The translations under genes were made by a program, and so were the position numbers. Source: Alphaproteobacteria bacterium (GTDB lineage Bacteria; Pseudomonadota; Alphaproteobacteria; UBA8366; GCA-2717185). Taken from it: DNA of 64,000 nt. Shown here piece by piece: positions 43,422 to 51,520 of this stretch (positions within the stretch are counted from its first letter, which is position 1; each line of letters starts with the position of its first letter). The stretch is taken from the NCBI GenBank assembly GCA_012103325.1, contig WLWY01000009.1, forward strand, positions 1 to 64,000, read 5' to 3'. Under the pieces are notes generated by a model. The model did not search any database. It was given only the letters and a program-made list of their open reading frames with translations, and had not been told where the DNA came from.

Positions 43422-43497
43422 TTGAGGGGGGAGGATGGGTGGGGGTGGACGGCGATTCGGTTTCATTATTTCCCAGAGGTCTCTGTAAGGAAAGGTC

Positions 43498-43956
43498 ATG
43501 ACGGACACTGAATCGCTCACACAACTCGGCGGCAAATCGGAACTCCAGGAATCGCCGGAGGCGGCGGTGCTGGAGAAGGTCGCGAACCCGCAGCCAGGCG
43601 CCCGCTATGTCGTCCGCTTCACCTGTCCCGAATTCACTTCGATCTGCCCTGTCACCGGACAACCGGATTTCGCCCATCTCGTCATCGACTATTTGCCGGG
43701 CGATTACATCGTCGAGAGCAAGTCGCTGAAGCTCTATTTCGGCTCGTTCCGCAACCACGGCGCTTTCCATGAGGATTGCACAGTCGCCATCGCCCAGAAG
43801 ATCGAAGCGGCGATTGCACCGCAATGGCTCCGCATCGGCGGCTACTGGTATCCGCGCGGCGGCATGCCCATCGACGTCTTCTACCAGACGGGTCCGGCGC
43901 CCGACGATATCTGGATCCCGGACCAGGGGGTTCCGCCCTACCGTGGACGCGGATAG
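43498..43956 (+). CDS. queF: NADPH-dependent 7-cyano-7-deazaguanine reductase
   Basis: A 152-residue QueF of the short single-domain type. The catalytic cysteine is in FTSICPVTGQPDFAHLVIDY, with the aspartate in QPDF. The QueF motif ESKSLKLYFGSFRNHGAFHE binds the nucleotide. It reduces preQ0 to preQ1. It lies just after the MITE, with AAGG upstream of the ATG, and its end overlaps the queG start by 14 bases. Before the insertions it was probably part of one operon with queA and tgt. Confidence 0.95.
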   Translation: MTDTESLTQLGGKSELQESPEAAVLEKVANPQPGARYVVRFTCPEFTSICPVTGQPDFAHLVIDYLPGDYIVESKSLKLYFGSFRNHGAFHEDCTVAIAQKIEAAIAPQWLRIGGYWYPRGGMPIDVFYQTGPAPDDIWIPDQGVPPYRGRG

Positions 43957-45106
43957 TAAACCCAAATCGCAGGCGGACGCGCGGCAGGAAGTCCGCGACT
44001 ACGCACTATCGGCCGGTTTCGACGCGGTCGGTTTCGCCGCGCCCGATGCCGGGCCGGAAGCGAAGCGGCGTTTGACAGAATTTCTATCGGCCGGCTGGCA
44101 TGGCGATATGGGCTGGCTCGAGGCGAAAGCGGACCGCCGCGTCGATCCTCGCACGTTGTGGCCGGACGTTCGCACCGTTGTCGTCCTGGCGATGAATTAC
44201 GGCCCGGATCGTTCTCCGCTCGACATCCTCGAGCGCAAGGACCGCGGCGCGGTGTCGATTTATGCGCAAAGCCGCGACTACCACGATGTCGTGAAGAAGC
44301 GGCTGAAACGGGTAGCGCGCTGGATGCACGGGCACTTCGCCGAAGAGGTCAAGGTATTCGTCGATACGGCGCCCGTCATGGAGAAACCGCTGGCGGGCCG
44401 CGCTGGCGTCGGCTGGCAGGGCAAACACACCAACCTCGTTTCGCGGGACCATGGTTCATGGTTATTTCTAGGCGAAATATACACGACCCTGGAATTGCCG
44501 CCCGATACCGCCGAAGCGGATCATTGCGGCACCTGTTCGCAATGCCTCGATATCTGTCCGACCAACGCGTTTCCCGCACCCTACCGGCTCGACGCGCGGC
44601 GTTGCATTTCGTACCTCACCATCGAACACAAGGGACATATTCCGCGCGAACTGCGGCCCAAGATGGGCAACCGGATTTATGGCTGCGACGATTGTCTGGC
44701 GGTTTGTCCCTGGAACAAATTCGCCGCACCGTCGACCGAACCGGCGCTAGCGAAACGCGATGCGCTGGCCGCGCCGAAACTCATCGCACTGGCGAAGCTC
44801 GACGATACCGCCTTTCGGGCGCTGTTTGCAGGGACGGCGGTAAAGCGGACCGGCCGCGACCGCTTTGTCCGGAATGTCTTGATTGCACTAGGGAACAGCG
44901 GAAGCGAAGACGCGGCACCGGTGGCTGTTGATCTGTTGGAGGACGCGTCGCCGCTGGTCCGCGCGATGGCGGTTTGGGCGCTGGGCCGACTGCTGCCGGA
45001 TGACACGTTCTGCGAGTTTCGGGATGCTCACTTGGTCAAGGAAACGGACCCCGATGTCCGCGCGGAGTGGGCGATCTCCGCGTCCGGACGCATGGAGCAG
45101 GCCTAA
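43943..45106 (+). CDS. queG: Epoxyqueuosine reductase
   Basis: A 387-residue QueG from GTG 43943 inside the queF end; the longer frame is a queF shadow. The cobalamin-binding N-terminal domain contains PVMEKPLAGRAGVGWQGKHT with the proton-donor region. Two [4Fe-4S] motifs follow: CGTCSQCLDICPTNAF and CDDCLAVCPWNKFA. The C-terminal part (LIALGNSGSEDAAPVAVDLL) is a HEAT-like repeat for tRNA binding. It performs the last step to queuosine. It is convergent with a TauD gene, overlapping by 4 bases. Confidence 0.95.
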   Translation: MDADSKPKSQADARQEVRDYALSAGFDAVGFAAPDAGPEAKRRLTEFLSAGWHGDMGWLEAKADRRVDPRTLWPDVRTVVVLAMNYGPDRSPLDILERKDRGAVSIYAQSRDYHDVVKKRLKRVARWMHGHFAEEVKVFVDTAPVMEKPLAGRAGVGWQGKHTNLVSRDHGSWLFLGEIYTTLELPPDTAEADHCGTCSQCLDICPTNAFPAPYRLDARRCISYLTIEHKGHIPRELRPKMGNRIYGCDDCLAVCPWNKFAAPSTEPALAKRDALAAPKLIALAKLDDTAFRALFAGTAVKRTGRDRFVRNVLIALGNSGSEDAAPVAVDLLEDASPLVRAMAVWALGRLLPDDTFCEFRDAHLVKETDPDVRAEWAISASGRMEQA

Positions 45107-45951
45107 ACGGGGATGTCGCCCTGGATCGTCGTGCGGTGCATCGTGCGGGCGTAGCGTGTGTCATAGTCCGTTGCGCAGTGCATCGTCGCGCGATTGTCCC
45201 AGAATACCAGATCGCCCGCGCGCCAGTGATGCGCGTAGATGAATTGCGGCTGCGTGGCGTGCGCATTCAACGCGTCGAGCAGGTCACGTCCTTCGTCCAA
45301 AGGCAGACCCTCGACGCCCAGGGTGAACCCTTCGTTTACGTAGAGCGCCTTGCGGCCCGATTCCGGATGGGTGCGGACGATGGGGTGGGTGACTTCCGGC
45401 ACTTCCGCCAACTGCTCCGCGCTGAGCTTCGGGCGCTTGCCGCCTTCGCCCATCCGGGAGAACCGGGCCTCGTAACCATGCACGGCACGGAGACCTTCCA
45501 GATTCTCTTTCATGGCATCGCTCAACGCGTCGTAGGCGGCATACATATCGGCATAGAGCGTATCGCCACCCTCCGGCGGCACCTCGAGCGAATAGAGCAG
45601 CGATCCCATCGGCGGCTTGGCCTTGTAGGAGATGTCGGTATGCCAATAGGCGCCGCCATTGTCGATCGGCGTGGTGCCATTTTCGCCACGGTTGGCGAGC
45701 GCGATGATCTCCGGATAGTCCGGCAGCAGGTACTGCTTCACGGTGTGAATTTCGAGGTCGCCGAAATTACGGCTGAACGCGACGTGCTGGTCGTTGTCGA
45801 TCGTCTGACCACGAAAGACGAGGATGGAGTGCTGATTGATCGCCGCGCGCAATGCGCTGGCTGTCGCCGCATCGACCGGCTGGGAAAGATCGACATTTAC
45901 GACTTCCGTCACGAACGACGTGGTCGTCATGGGTTTGAGCGATAGGGTCAT
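45103..45951 (-). CDS. TauD/TfdA family dioxygenase
   Basis: A 282-residue protein starting at MTLSLKP (45951), where GGAGACACC immediately precedes the ATG. The ligands are in YWHTDISYKAKPP and the late histidine in WDNRATMHCATDYD; MHRTTIQGD carries the co-substrate arginine. It has the ALEVPPEGGDT-type block (SLEVPPEGGDTLYADMYAAY). The close similarity in layout to taurine dioxygenase and the nearby NitT/TauT-type ABC importer on the same strand suggest use of an imported sulfonate-like substrate, but this is inference. Confidence 0.92.
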   Translation of the reverse strand: MTLSLKPMTTTSFVTEVVNVDLSQPVDAATASALRAAINQHSILVFRGQTIDNDQHVAFSRNFGDLEIHTVKQYLLPDYPEIIALANRGENGTTPIDNGGAYWHTDISYKAKPPMGSLLYSLEVPPEGGDTLYADMYAAYDALSDAMKENLEGLRAVHGYEARFSRMGEGGKRPKLSAEQLAEVPEVTHPIVRTHPESGRKALYVNEGFTLGVEGLPLDEGRDLLDALNAHATQPQFIYAHHWRAGDLVFWDNRATMHCATDYDTRYARTMHRTTIQGDIPV

Positions 45952-46014
45952 GGTGTCTCCTTCCAACGGGCGGTCAATCGCTTTTGGTGTGACCCCTTAT
46001 CTACCAACAAAACC

Positions 46015-46545
46015 CGTCATCCCCAACACCCCACCTCGTTATCCTCAACACAAATCCCGTCATCCTCGACTTGATCGAGGATCCAGGCCACGGTGGAGCT
46101 TCAGAACTGTTCGTAAAGATCCTCCCAATCAGGATTGTTCTGTTCGATCAGCGCGACCTTCCATGGGCGGTTCCAATGCTTCAACTGTTTCTCGCGTTGA
46201 ATGGCATCTTCGGCTCGGTCGTACGACTCAACATGGACTAATGTTTTGACGCCATAGCGCTTTGTAAATCCCTCGGCGAGGCCTTCTTTGTGCTCGTAGA
46301 TACGCCGCGCGAGATCGTTGGTCATGCCGACATACAGAGTGCCGTTCCGTTGGCTTGCCAGGATGTAAACGTAGAAAGGCATTTGCAGAGTTTCGCATGG
46401 AAGCAGGCGCTATGCATTGTGAAGTGAGGGCCCCAGCGTTCGGAGCGAACCTCAATTGGGACGGTGAAAATCCAGGCGGCGGACTGGATCCTCGATCAAG
46501 TCGAGGATGACGGGGTAGGGATTGAGGATGACGGGGTGGGAATGT
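46015..46545. repeat. REP/GIY-YIG cassette, copy e (intact nuclease gene)
   Basis: Left half units (CGTCATCCCC, GTTATCCTCA, CGTCATCCTC) lead into the palindrome CCTCGACTTGATCGAGGATC (46064-46086). The GIY-YIG gene occupies 46101-46382, followed by ~100 bases with GCGTTCGGAGCGAACCTCAA, an inverted palindrome GGATCCTCGATCAAGTCGAG (46488-46507) and inverted half units GAGGATGACGG. This is the complete form from which the remnants at 20348, 24091, 33305 and 37363 can be derived by deletion. Confidence 0.8.
46101..46382 (-). CDS. GIY-YIG nuclease family protein (UPF0213/YhbQ-like)
   Basis: A 93-residue single-domain GIY-YIG protein. FYVYILASQRNGTLYVGMTN holds the Y...YVG pair that replaces GIY-YIG, then DLARRIYEHK with the catalytic arginine, GFTKRYGVKTLVHVESYDRA with the histidine/tyrosine region, AIQREKQLKHWNRPWKVALI with the metal-binding glutamate, and a WEDLYEQF end. 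Stand-alone members of this family are of unknown function. This one is bracketed by REP-like palindromes, and remnants of its gene occur in similar settings in this window, suggesting that nuclease and repeats form one mobile unit. Confidence 0.9.
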   Translation of the reverse strand: MPFYVYILASQRNGTLYVGMTNDLARRIYEHKEGLAEGFTKRYGVKTLVHVESYDRAEDAIQREKQLKHWNRPWKVALIEQNNPDWEDLYEQF

Positions 46546-46575
46546 GGAAATCAACTGCCCACTCCCAAAGTCCCC

Positions 46576-47457
46576 CTAACGCTGCATACCCCATTTGCTG
46601 ATCGTCCTTAGCTCGACGTTCCGGAAAATCACGTTCTCCACCAGCAGACCGATGACGATGACCATGAACAGGGCGGCAAAGACGTAGGTCGTCTCCAGAT
46701 TTTCACCCTTTTCGTAGACCATCCAGCCCAGCCCGCCGGAACCCGAAAGCGCGCCGAAGACCAGCTCGGCACCGATCAGGGTGCGCCAGGCAAAGGCCCA
46801 ACCGACCTTGAGGCCGATCAGGATCGACGCGAATCCGGCCGGTACGAGAATCTTGAAGATGTAGGGAATGCCGCGCAGCCCGTAATTCCGGCCGACCATC
46901 CGCAAGGTTTCGCTGACACCCATGAAACCGACATGGGTGCTGAGCGCGACGGCCCACAGCACGGAGTGGATGGTCACGAACACGAGGCTCGATGCGCCCA
47001 GGCCAAACCAAAGCATCGCGAGCGGAAGCAGCGAGATCGCGGGCAGGGGCTGGAACATCGAAGTCAGCGTGGCAAGCACGTCGCTGCCGACGCGCGTCAG
47101 CACGGCCCAAATCAGCAACACGGCGGCACAACCGAGACCGGCGGCGTAGCCGACCAGCAGAATCTTTACCGTCACCCAGATCTTTGCTGGCATCTCGCCG
47201 GTAAGAATGGTCTCCCATAACGCTTCGGCGCTGGTGCTGAAACTCGGAAACAGCAACGGTTCGACACCGGAAAGCCGCGTATAGGCTTCCCACGCAAACA
47301 ACAGGCCGAGAAGGATGCTGAATTTGCGGACGGCGTTGATATTCGCGATCCGTTCGAAGACCGAAAGCGGACGTTCGACGTCGACGTCCAGGGCCTTCCC
47401 GAGATCCTTATTCTCGAATTCCGGCCGGACATATGTTTCTACAGCGTTTTCGCTCAT
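46576..47457 (-). CDS. NitT/TauT-type ABC transporter permease 2
   Basis: A 293-residue inner-membrane permease started at MSENAVETYVRPEF (47457). It has about six membrane helices and the EAA-type loop GVSETLRMVGRNYGLRGIPY, with IFKILVPAGFASILIGLKVG after it, as in SsuC/TauC/NrtB proteins. It is a clear paralogue of the permease encoded just upstream (shared ETLRMVG.NYGLRG and VFGALSGSGGLGW-type end). Together they would form a heterodimeric channel for the ATPase and binding protein of the same operon. Confidence 0.9.
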   Translation of the reverse strand: MSENAVETYVRPEFENKDLGKALDVDVERPLSVFERIANINAVRKFSILLGLLFAWEAYTRLSGVEPLLFPSFSTSAEALWETILTGEMPAKIWVTVKILLVGYAAGLGCAAVLLIWAVLTRVGSDVLATLTSMFQPLPAISLLPLAMLWFGLGASSLVFVTIHSVLWAVALSTHVGFMGVSETLRMVGRNYGLRGIPYIFKILVPAGFASILIGLKVGWAFAWRTLIGAELVFGALSGSGGLGWMVYEKGENLETTYVFAALFMVIVIGLLVENVIFRNVELRTISKWGMQR

Positions 47458-47482
47458 TGCGTTTCCTTGCCAACAGGGCAGA

Positions 47483-48409
47483 TTAGGATTTCTGCATGCC
47501 CCATTTGCGAACCGTCCGTTCTTCGATGTTACGGAAGAAACCGTTTTCAATTGTGATACCGACGAGAATGACCATGAACAGTCCCGCAAACACGTAGGGT
47601 GTTTGGTTCTCCATTTGATTCTCGAAAATGATCCAGCCGAGACCACCGGAGGTCGATCCCTCCGCGCCGAGCTGCCCCGACGTGTCGACGACTTGCCCGC
47701 CGAAGACGAGTTCTGCCGCAATCAACGTGCGCCAAGCATATGCCCAGCCAATCCTCAACCCAGTAAGGATCGCGGGGAATGCCGCCGGAACCAGAATCTT
47801 AAAGATGTATTTGAGGCCCCTCAGCCCGTAATTGCCGCCGACCATGCGCAAGGTTTCGCTCACGCTCTGGAAGCCGGAATGGGTATTCAGCGCGACGGGC
47901 CAGATAATCGAATGTAGAAGCGTAAAGATGATCGCGCCCGGACCAAGACCGAACCACAGCATCGCCATGGGCAGCAGGGCAATTGCTGGCAGCGGGTTCA
48001 GCATTGCCGTCAACGTGGTAAGCAGATCGCTGCCAATTCGACTGCCAACCGCCAGGATAACCAGCACGGCGGCAATGGATATGCCGATGGCGTAACCGGA
48101 CAGCAGGAGCTTTAAGGAGTTCCACACATTGACCAGCAAGGACGCATTGACCAGAGCATCGACGAGCGCTGCACCCGTGGCAGAGAATGTCGGGAACATC
48201 AGCTCGTTGATATTTCCGATCCGCGCATAGAGCTCCCAGACCACAACCATAATGATCAGGATGGTGAATTTCCGCAGCGGATCGATATTCGTAATACGCT
48301 CGAATACGGACAGCCTGCGTTCGACTTCGCCGGTGCCGGCGACGCCGATCTCGTTCACGAACTCCGATCGAACGTAGATCCCGCTAGACGTCACGGATTG
48401 ATCAGCCAT
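47483..48409 (-). CDS. NitT/TauT-type ABC transporter permease 1
   Basis: A 308-residue permease started at MADQSVTSSG (48409), overlapping the ATPase end by 8 bases. It has the helices TILIIMVVVWELYARIG and others, the EAA loop SVSETLRMVGGNYGLRGLKY and the C-terminal GLGWIIFENQMENQTPYVFA. The N-terminal VRSEFVNEIGVAGTGEVERR and RRLSVFERITNIDPLRKFTI match the second permease, so the pair arose by duplication. It forms part of a small-anion importer. Confidence 0.9.
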   Translation of the reverse strand: MADQSVTSSGIYVRSEFVNEIGVAGTGEVERRLSVFERITNIDPLRKFTILIIMVVVWELYARIGNINELMFPTFSATGAALVDALVNASLLVNVWNSLKLLLSGYAIGISIAAVLVILAVGSRIGSDLLTTLTAMLNPLPAIALLPMAMLWFGLGPGAIIFTLLHSIIWPVALNTHSGFQSVSETLRMVGGNYGLRGLKYIFKILVPAAFPAILTGLRIGWAYAWRTLIAAELVFGGQVVDTSGQLGAEGSTSGGLGWIIFENQMENQTPYVFAGLFMVILVGITIENGFFRNIEERTVRKWGMQKS

Positions 48410-49244
48410 TGGGCAAGGTCTCGTCTTCAAGCACCCGGTCCGCGAAGATCATCGCGTGAATTTTTTCCTGCAATTGAGCGAAATCTTTGTCGCCGACATC
48501 GCCATGCCCCATCTGGTGGGCATTGAGTTCCGCTTTCACCTGTCCCGGATGCGGCGACAGGATCAGAATCCGGCTGCCGATAATCACCGCTTCCTCGATG
48601 GAATGCGTGACGAACAGCACGGTGAACTTGGTGTCGTCCCACAATTGCAGCAGTTCTTCTTGCATCTGCCGCCGCGTCAGGGCGTCAAGTGCGGCGAACG
48701 GCTCGTCCATGAGCAAGATATCCGGCTCCATCGCCATGCCGCGCGCGATCGCGACACGTTGCTTCATGCCGCCCGACAGCATGTGCGGGTAGGTATCTTC
48801 AAACCGCTCCAATTTAACTTTGGAGATGTATTCCATCGCGACATCGTTGGCTTCCTGCTTGGAAGAACATTTGCCGCCGTTCATGAGCGCGAAGGTGATG
48901 TTCTGTTTGACGGTCTTCCACGGCAAAAGCTGATCGAATTCCTGGAAGACCATGACCCGGTCGGGTCCGGGTTCTGTAATAACCCGCCCTTTGAGTTTCA
49001 TCGTGCCTTCAACCGGCCGCATGTAGCCGGCCACACCCTTGAGCAGGGTCGACTTGCCGCAGCCGGACGGGCCGAGCAGCACAAAACGGTCGGATTGGAA
49101 AACCTGAAAATCCACCCGGTAGGTGGCGGTAATCAGGTGTTCTTTTGTTTTGTATTGAAGCGTGACCCCGGAGACGTCGAGAATCGGCTCAACAGTTGGA
49201 ACGGCGGGGGATTGCCCCGCCGTTCCGGTCGCTGTGTCGTTCAT
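48402..49244 (-). CDS. NitT/TauT-type ABC transporter ATP-binding protein
   Basis: A 280-residue ATPase with Walker A GPSGCGKSTLLKG, Q-loop in VFQEFDQLLPWKT, signature LSGGMKQRVAIARGMA and Walker B ILLMDEPFAALD, then the H-loop in VLFVTHSIEEAV. The EFDQLLPW variant of the Q-loop and SIEEAVIIGSRIL are typical of SsuB/TauB/NrtD. It energises the two permeases encoded downstream. It lies directly after the binding-protein gene. Confidence 0.95.
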   Translation of the reverse strand: MNDTATGTAGQSPAVPTVEPILDVSGVTLQYKTKEHLITATYRVDFQVFQSDRFVLLGPSGCGKSTLLKGVAGYMRPVEGTMKLKGRVITEPGPDRVMVFQEFDQLLPWKTVKQNITFALMNGGKCSSKQEANDVAMEYISKVKLERFEDTYPHMLSGGMKQRVAIARGMAMEPDILLMDEPFAALDALTRRQMQEELLQLWDDTKFTVLFVTHSIEEAVIIGSRILILSPHPGQVKAELNAHQMGHGDVGDKDFAQLQEKIHAMIFADRVLEDETLPNG

Positions 49245-49248
49245 TGGG

Positions 49249-50256
49249 TCAGCTACCGTTGAATTGGTAGTTGTTATCCCAATAATAATCCTTCCAGCTG
49301 GCTGCCTTCGGGATATCGCCGATCTGATTCAGGAAATCCGCGTACTTCATGGTGTGTTTCGGCACCATAGAGAAGTCCAACTCACCCTTGTCGTGAAGCA
49401 GAGCCTGCACTGTTTTCGCCGGCAGCTTCGATTTCGTGTAGCGGATATAGGTTGCCGCCGCTTTGTCCGGGTTGGCGTTGACCCAAGCGAACGCTTCTGC
49501 GAATGCGTCGATAACCGCCTGATAGGTTTTTGGGTTATCGTCTTTGAACTTTTTGCTGGCGCTCATCACGAGAACGGAATGCTGGCCACCCAGAACTTCA
49601 TAAGAATCCGTCACTCTCCATACCTTGCCGCTTTGCAGCTCCTGATAGGAATAGGGCAGCGTCGCGAAATGGCTTTTCACAGCCTGTCCGCCGGAAAGCA
49701 TTGCGGCGAGTGCTGTCGGGTGCTTCATCGAAATGACGAGGTGGTCGAGCTTGTTCGGTTCGTTCCAGATTCGCTGAGCGGCCATTTGAAGTGTCACCGC
49801 CTGAATTGAAACCTTCGCTGCCGGGGTCGAAATCTTATGATCCTTGGCATTCAGATAGTCTTCGATCTTCTTGATCTTCGGATCGTTGGTGAGGAGCTTC
49901 AACGGCATATCGGCCATCGACAGCGCAATCTTGAAGCGGCCTTTGGTCTTGCCCCAGAGCTTGAGCGCCGGGCCGACACCGTGCGATCCGAAGTCGATCG
50001 TGTCCGCCAGCAGAGCCTTATTGATGTTGGCGCCGCCGCTAATCTTGAAAAGCTGAATCTTCGGATTGCCGAGACCCGCCTTAGCGGTATGTTTTTCGAC
50101 GAGCTTTTGTTCCAGCACGACGTGCAGTGGGACGTAGAGCAGGCCGAATTGCTGCGCCAGGCGCACCGTATTGGTTTCCGCGGCGGCCGATCCTGCGGCG
50201 CCAACGGTCAGGAGCGCCGAAACCGCGACGCTCGAGAATAGAGTTTTCATTTTCAT
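49249..50256 (-). CDS. NitT/TauT-type ABC transporter substrate-binding protein
   Basis: A 335-residue periplasmic protein with a signal peptide (MKMKTLFSSVAVSALLTVGA to SAAAE). The mature N-terminus VRLAQQFGLLYVPLHVVLEQ and FKISGGANINKALLADTIDF, HPTALAAMLSGGQAVKSHFA and KFKDDNPKTYQAVIDAFAEA are standard for SsuA/TauA/ThiY-like proteins. The ligand is not readable. It is the first gene of a four-gene minus-strand operon (binding protein, ATPase, two permeases), with a longer upstream region containing the likely promoter. Confidence 0.92.
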   Translation of the reverse strand: MKMKTLFSSVAVSALLTVGAAGSAAAETNTVRLAQQFGLLYVPLHVVLEQKLVEKHTAKAGLGNPKIQLFKISGGANINKALLADTIDFGSHGVGPALKLWGKTKGRFKIALSMADMPLKLLTNDPKIKKIEDYLNAKDHKISTPAAKVSIQAVTLQMAAQRIWNEPNKLDHLVISMKHPTALAAMLSGGQAVKSHFATLPYSYQELQSGKVWRVTDSYEVLGGQHSVLVMSASKKFKDDNPKTYQAVIDAFAEAFAWVNANPDKAAATYIRYTKSKLPAKTVQALLHDKGELDFSMVPKHTMKYADFLNQIGDIPKAASWKDYYWDNNYQFNGS

Positions 50257-50517
50257 CTTTGTCTCCCTGTAAAAGATACCCCCCCATTGGTTCCATTCGA
50301 ACCGGTGGGGCGACGATATGCTTCCTCCCCGTTGCGCCGGACAATTTTTTTGTGCCGGATAAGGATGCTACGGCGAGCAACCCAACAGGAATTCCAATTT
50401 TCCGTCAAGTGCGGGTTGATCCCGTTCTTGGCTTTATAACGATGTCTTATATAAGAGAGAGATTCCGGTTTAGAGTCAATTGAGAACGGGTGCACAAGCG
50501 TGCAACCGGTGATGGGC

Positions 50518-51396
50518 TCACGCTCCGTGTGCGTCGGCGACGATCCAGTCGCGGAAGCGCTGCAGATTGCGGTTGCCTTTCATGCGGTCGGGCGCCACGA
50601 GGAAATAGTCCAGCGACACTTTGGGAAGATGCCGGAAGGGCGTGACAAGCAGACCGCGCGCTAAGTCCTGGGGGATCAGCTCCCGGATGCCCATCGCGAC
50701 GCCCAATCCTTCGATGGCACCCTGGTAGGCGATCGACGTGCTCTCCAGGGTCATGCCCTGCGTTGCGTCGATGCCGCCGATGCCGGCCGCGTCGAGCCAT
50801 CGCGCCCAGTCGTTCGGTCGGGTCTGCGCGTGCAACAGGGTGTGGCGGTGCAGGTCGCGCGGCGACTGCAGCGGCGGTTGGCCATCGATCAGCGCGGGAC
50901 TGCACACGGGCACGAGCTCGGCGCGAAACAGGAATTCGGCATCGTAGCCGAGGAATTCTCGGTCTTCCGCCAGGATGACGGCGTCGACCGCGTCGCGCTC
51001 GAAATCGACCGGCCCCATCGTCGTGGCATAGCGCACGTCGATGTCAGGATGGGCGTCCTTGAAGGCGCTCCAGCGCGGGATCAGCCAGCGCATGACGAGG
51101 CTGGGGAAGGCGCAGATCGTCAGCGTTTCGCGCCGTTCGCGGGCGAGCAGCGCTTGCGTTGCCTCCTCGATGCGCTCAAAGGCGCCGCGCAGCCGCTCGG
51201 CATAGAAGGCGCCCGCGTCGGTCAGCGCCACCCGGCGATGCGCCCGCCTGAATAGGGTAACGCCAAGCTGACTCTCCAGGGTCCGGATATTCTTGCTGAC
51301 CGCCGTTGGCGTGATATTCAGTTCTTTAGCGGCTGCGGAAAACGTTCTCGTTTCCGAACATTTAACAAATGTATTCAGTAGATTGAGAGAAATCAT
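50518..51396 (-). CDS. LysR-type transcriptional regulator
   Basis: A 292-residue LysR protein starting at MISLNLLNTF (51396). The helix-turn-helix is FSAAAKELNITPTAVSKNIR, followed by TLESQLGVTLFRRAHRRVAL. The effector domain has MRWLIPRWSAFKDAHPDIDV, a GcvA-group string. It is divergent from the succinate-dehydrogenase-like operon (125-base gap) and on the same strand as the ABC importer; either could be the target. The ligand is unknown. Confidence 0.9.
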   Translation of the reverse strand: MISLNLLNTFVKCSETRTFSAAAKELNITPTAVSKNIRTLESQLGVTLFRRAHRRVALTDAGAFYAERLRGAFERIEEATQALLARERRETLTICAFPSLVMRWLIPRWSAFKDAHPDIDVRYATTMGPVDFERDAVDAVILAEDREFLGYDAEFLFRAELVPVCSPALIDGQPPLQSPRDLHRHTLLHAQTRPNDWARWLDAAGIGGIDATQGMTLESTSIAYQGAIEGLGVAMGIRELIPQDLARGLLVTPFRHLPKVSLDYFLVAPDRMKGNRNLQRFRDWIVADAHGA

Positions 51397-51520
51397 GGCA
51401 GTATTTTGATGAACTAAAGATTCACTATACCGCAACCAAGAGTCGTTTGCCATCCCCGCCCCGATAAGGGAGGATATACCGGTAGTTAACCGGTCCTAAA
51501 AAAACCAGAAAGGTGGAGCG

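Larger units (their letters stand above)
42148..43484. mobile_element. MITE-like element, copy 3, split by an IS5-type insertion
   Basis: Left part 42148-42263 has degenerate end GAGAGTTCCGTGAGAT, CACCCCCCATCCTAGCCTTC and CCCTTCCCCC-type pairing. Right part 43422-43484 has GGATGGGTGGGGGTGGACGG and the clear end AGAGACCTCTGGGAAATAAT (read inwards). Joined at TTGA they re-create the interior of the copies at 12701 and 32393. The inserted DNA is the 1158-bp IS. Confidence 0.7.
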
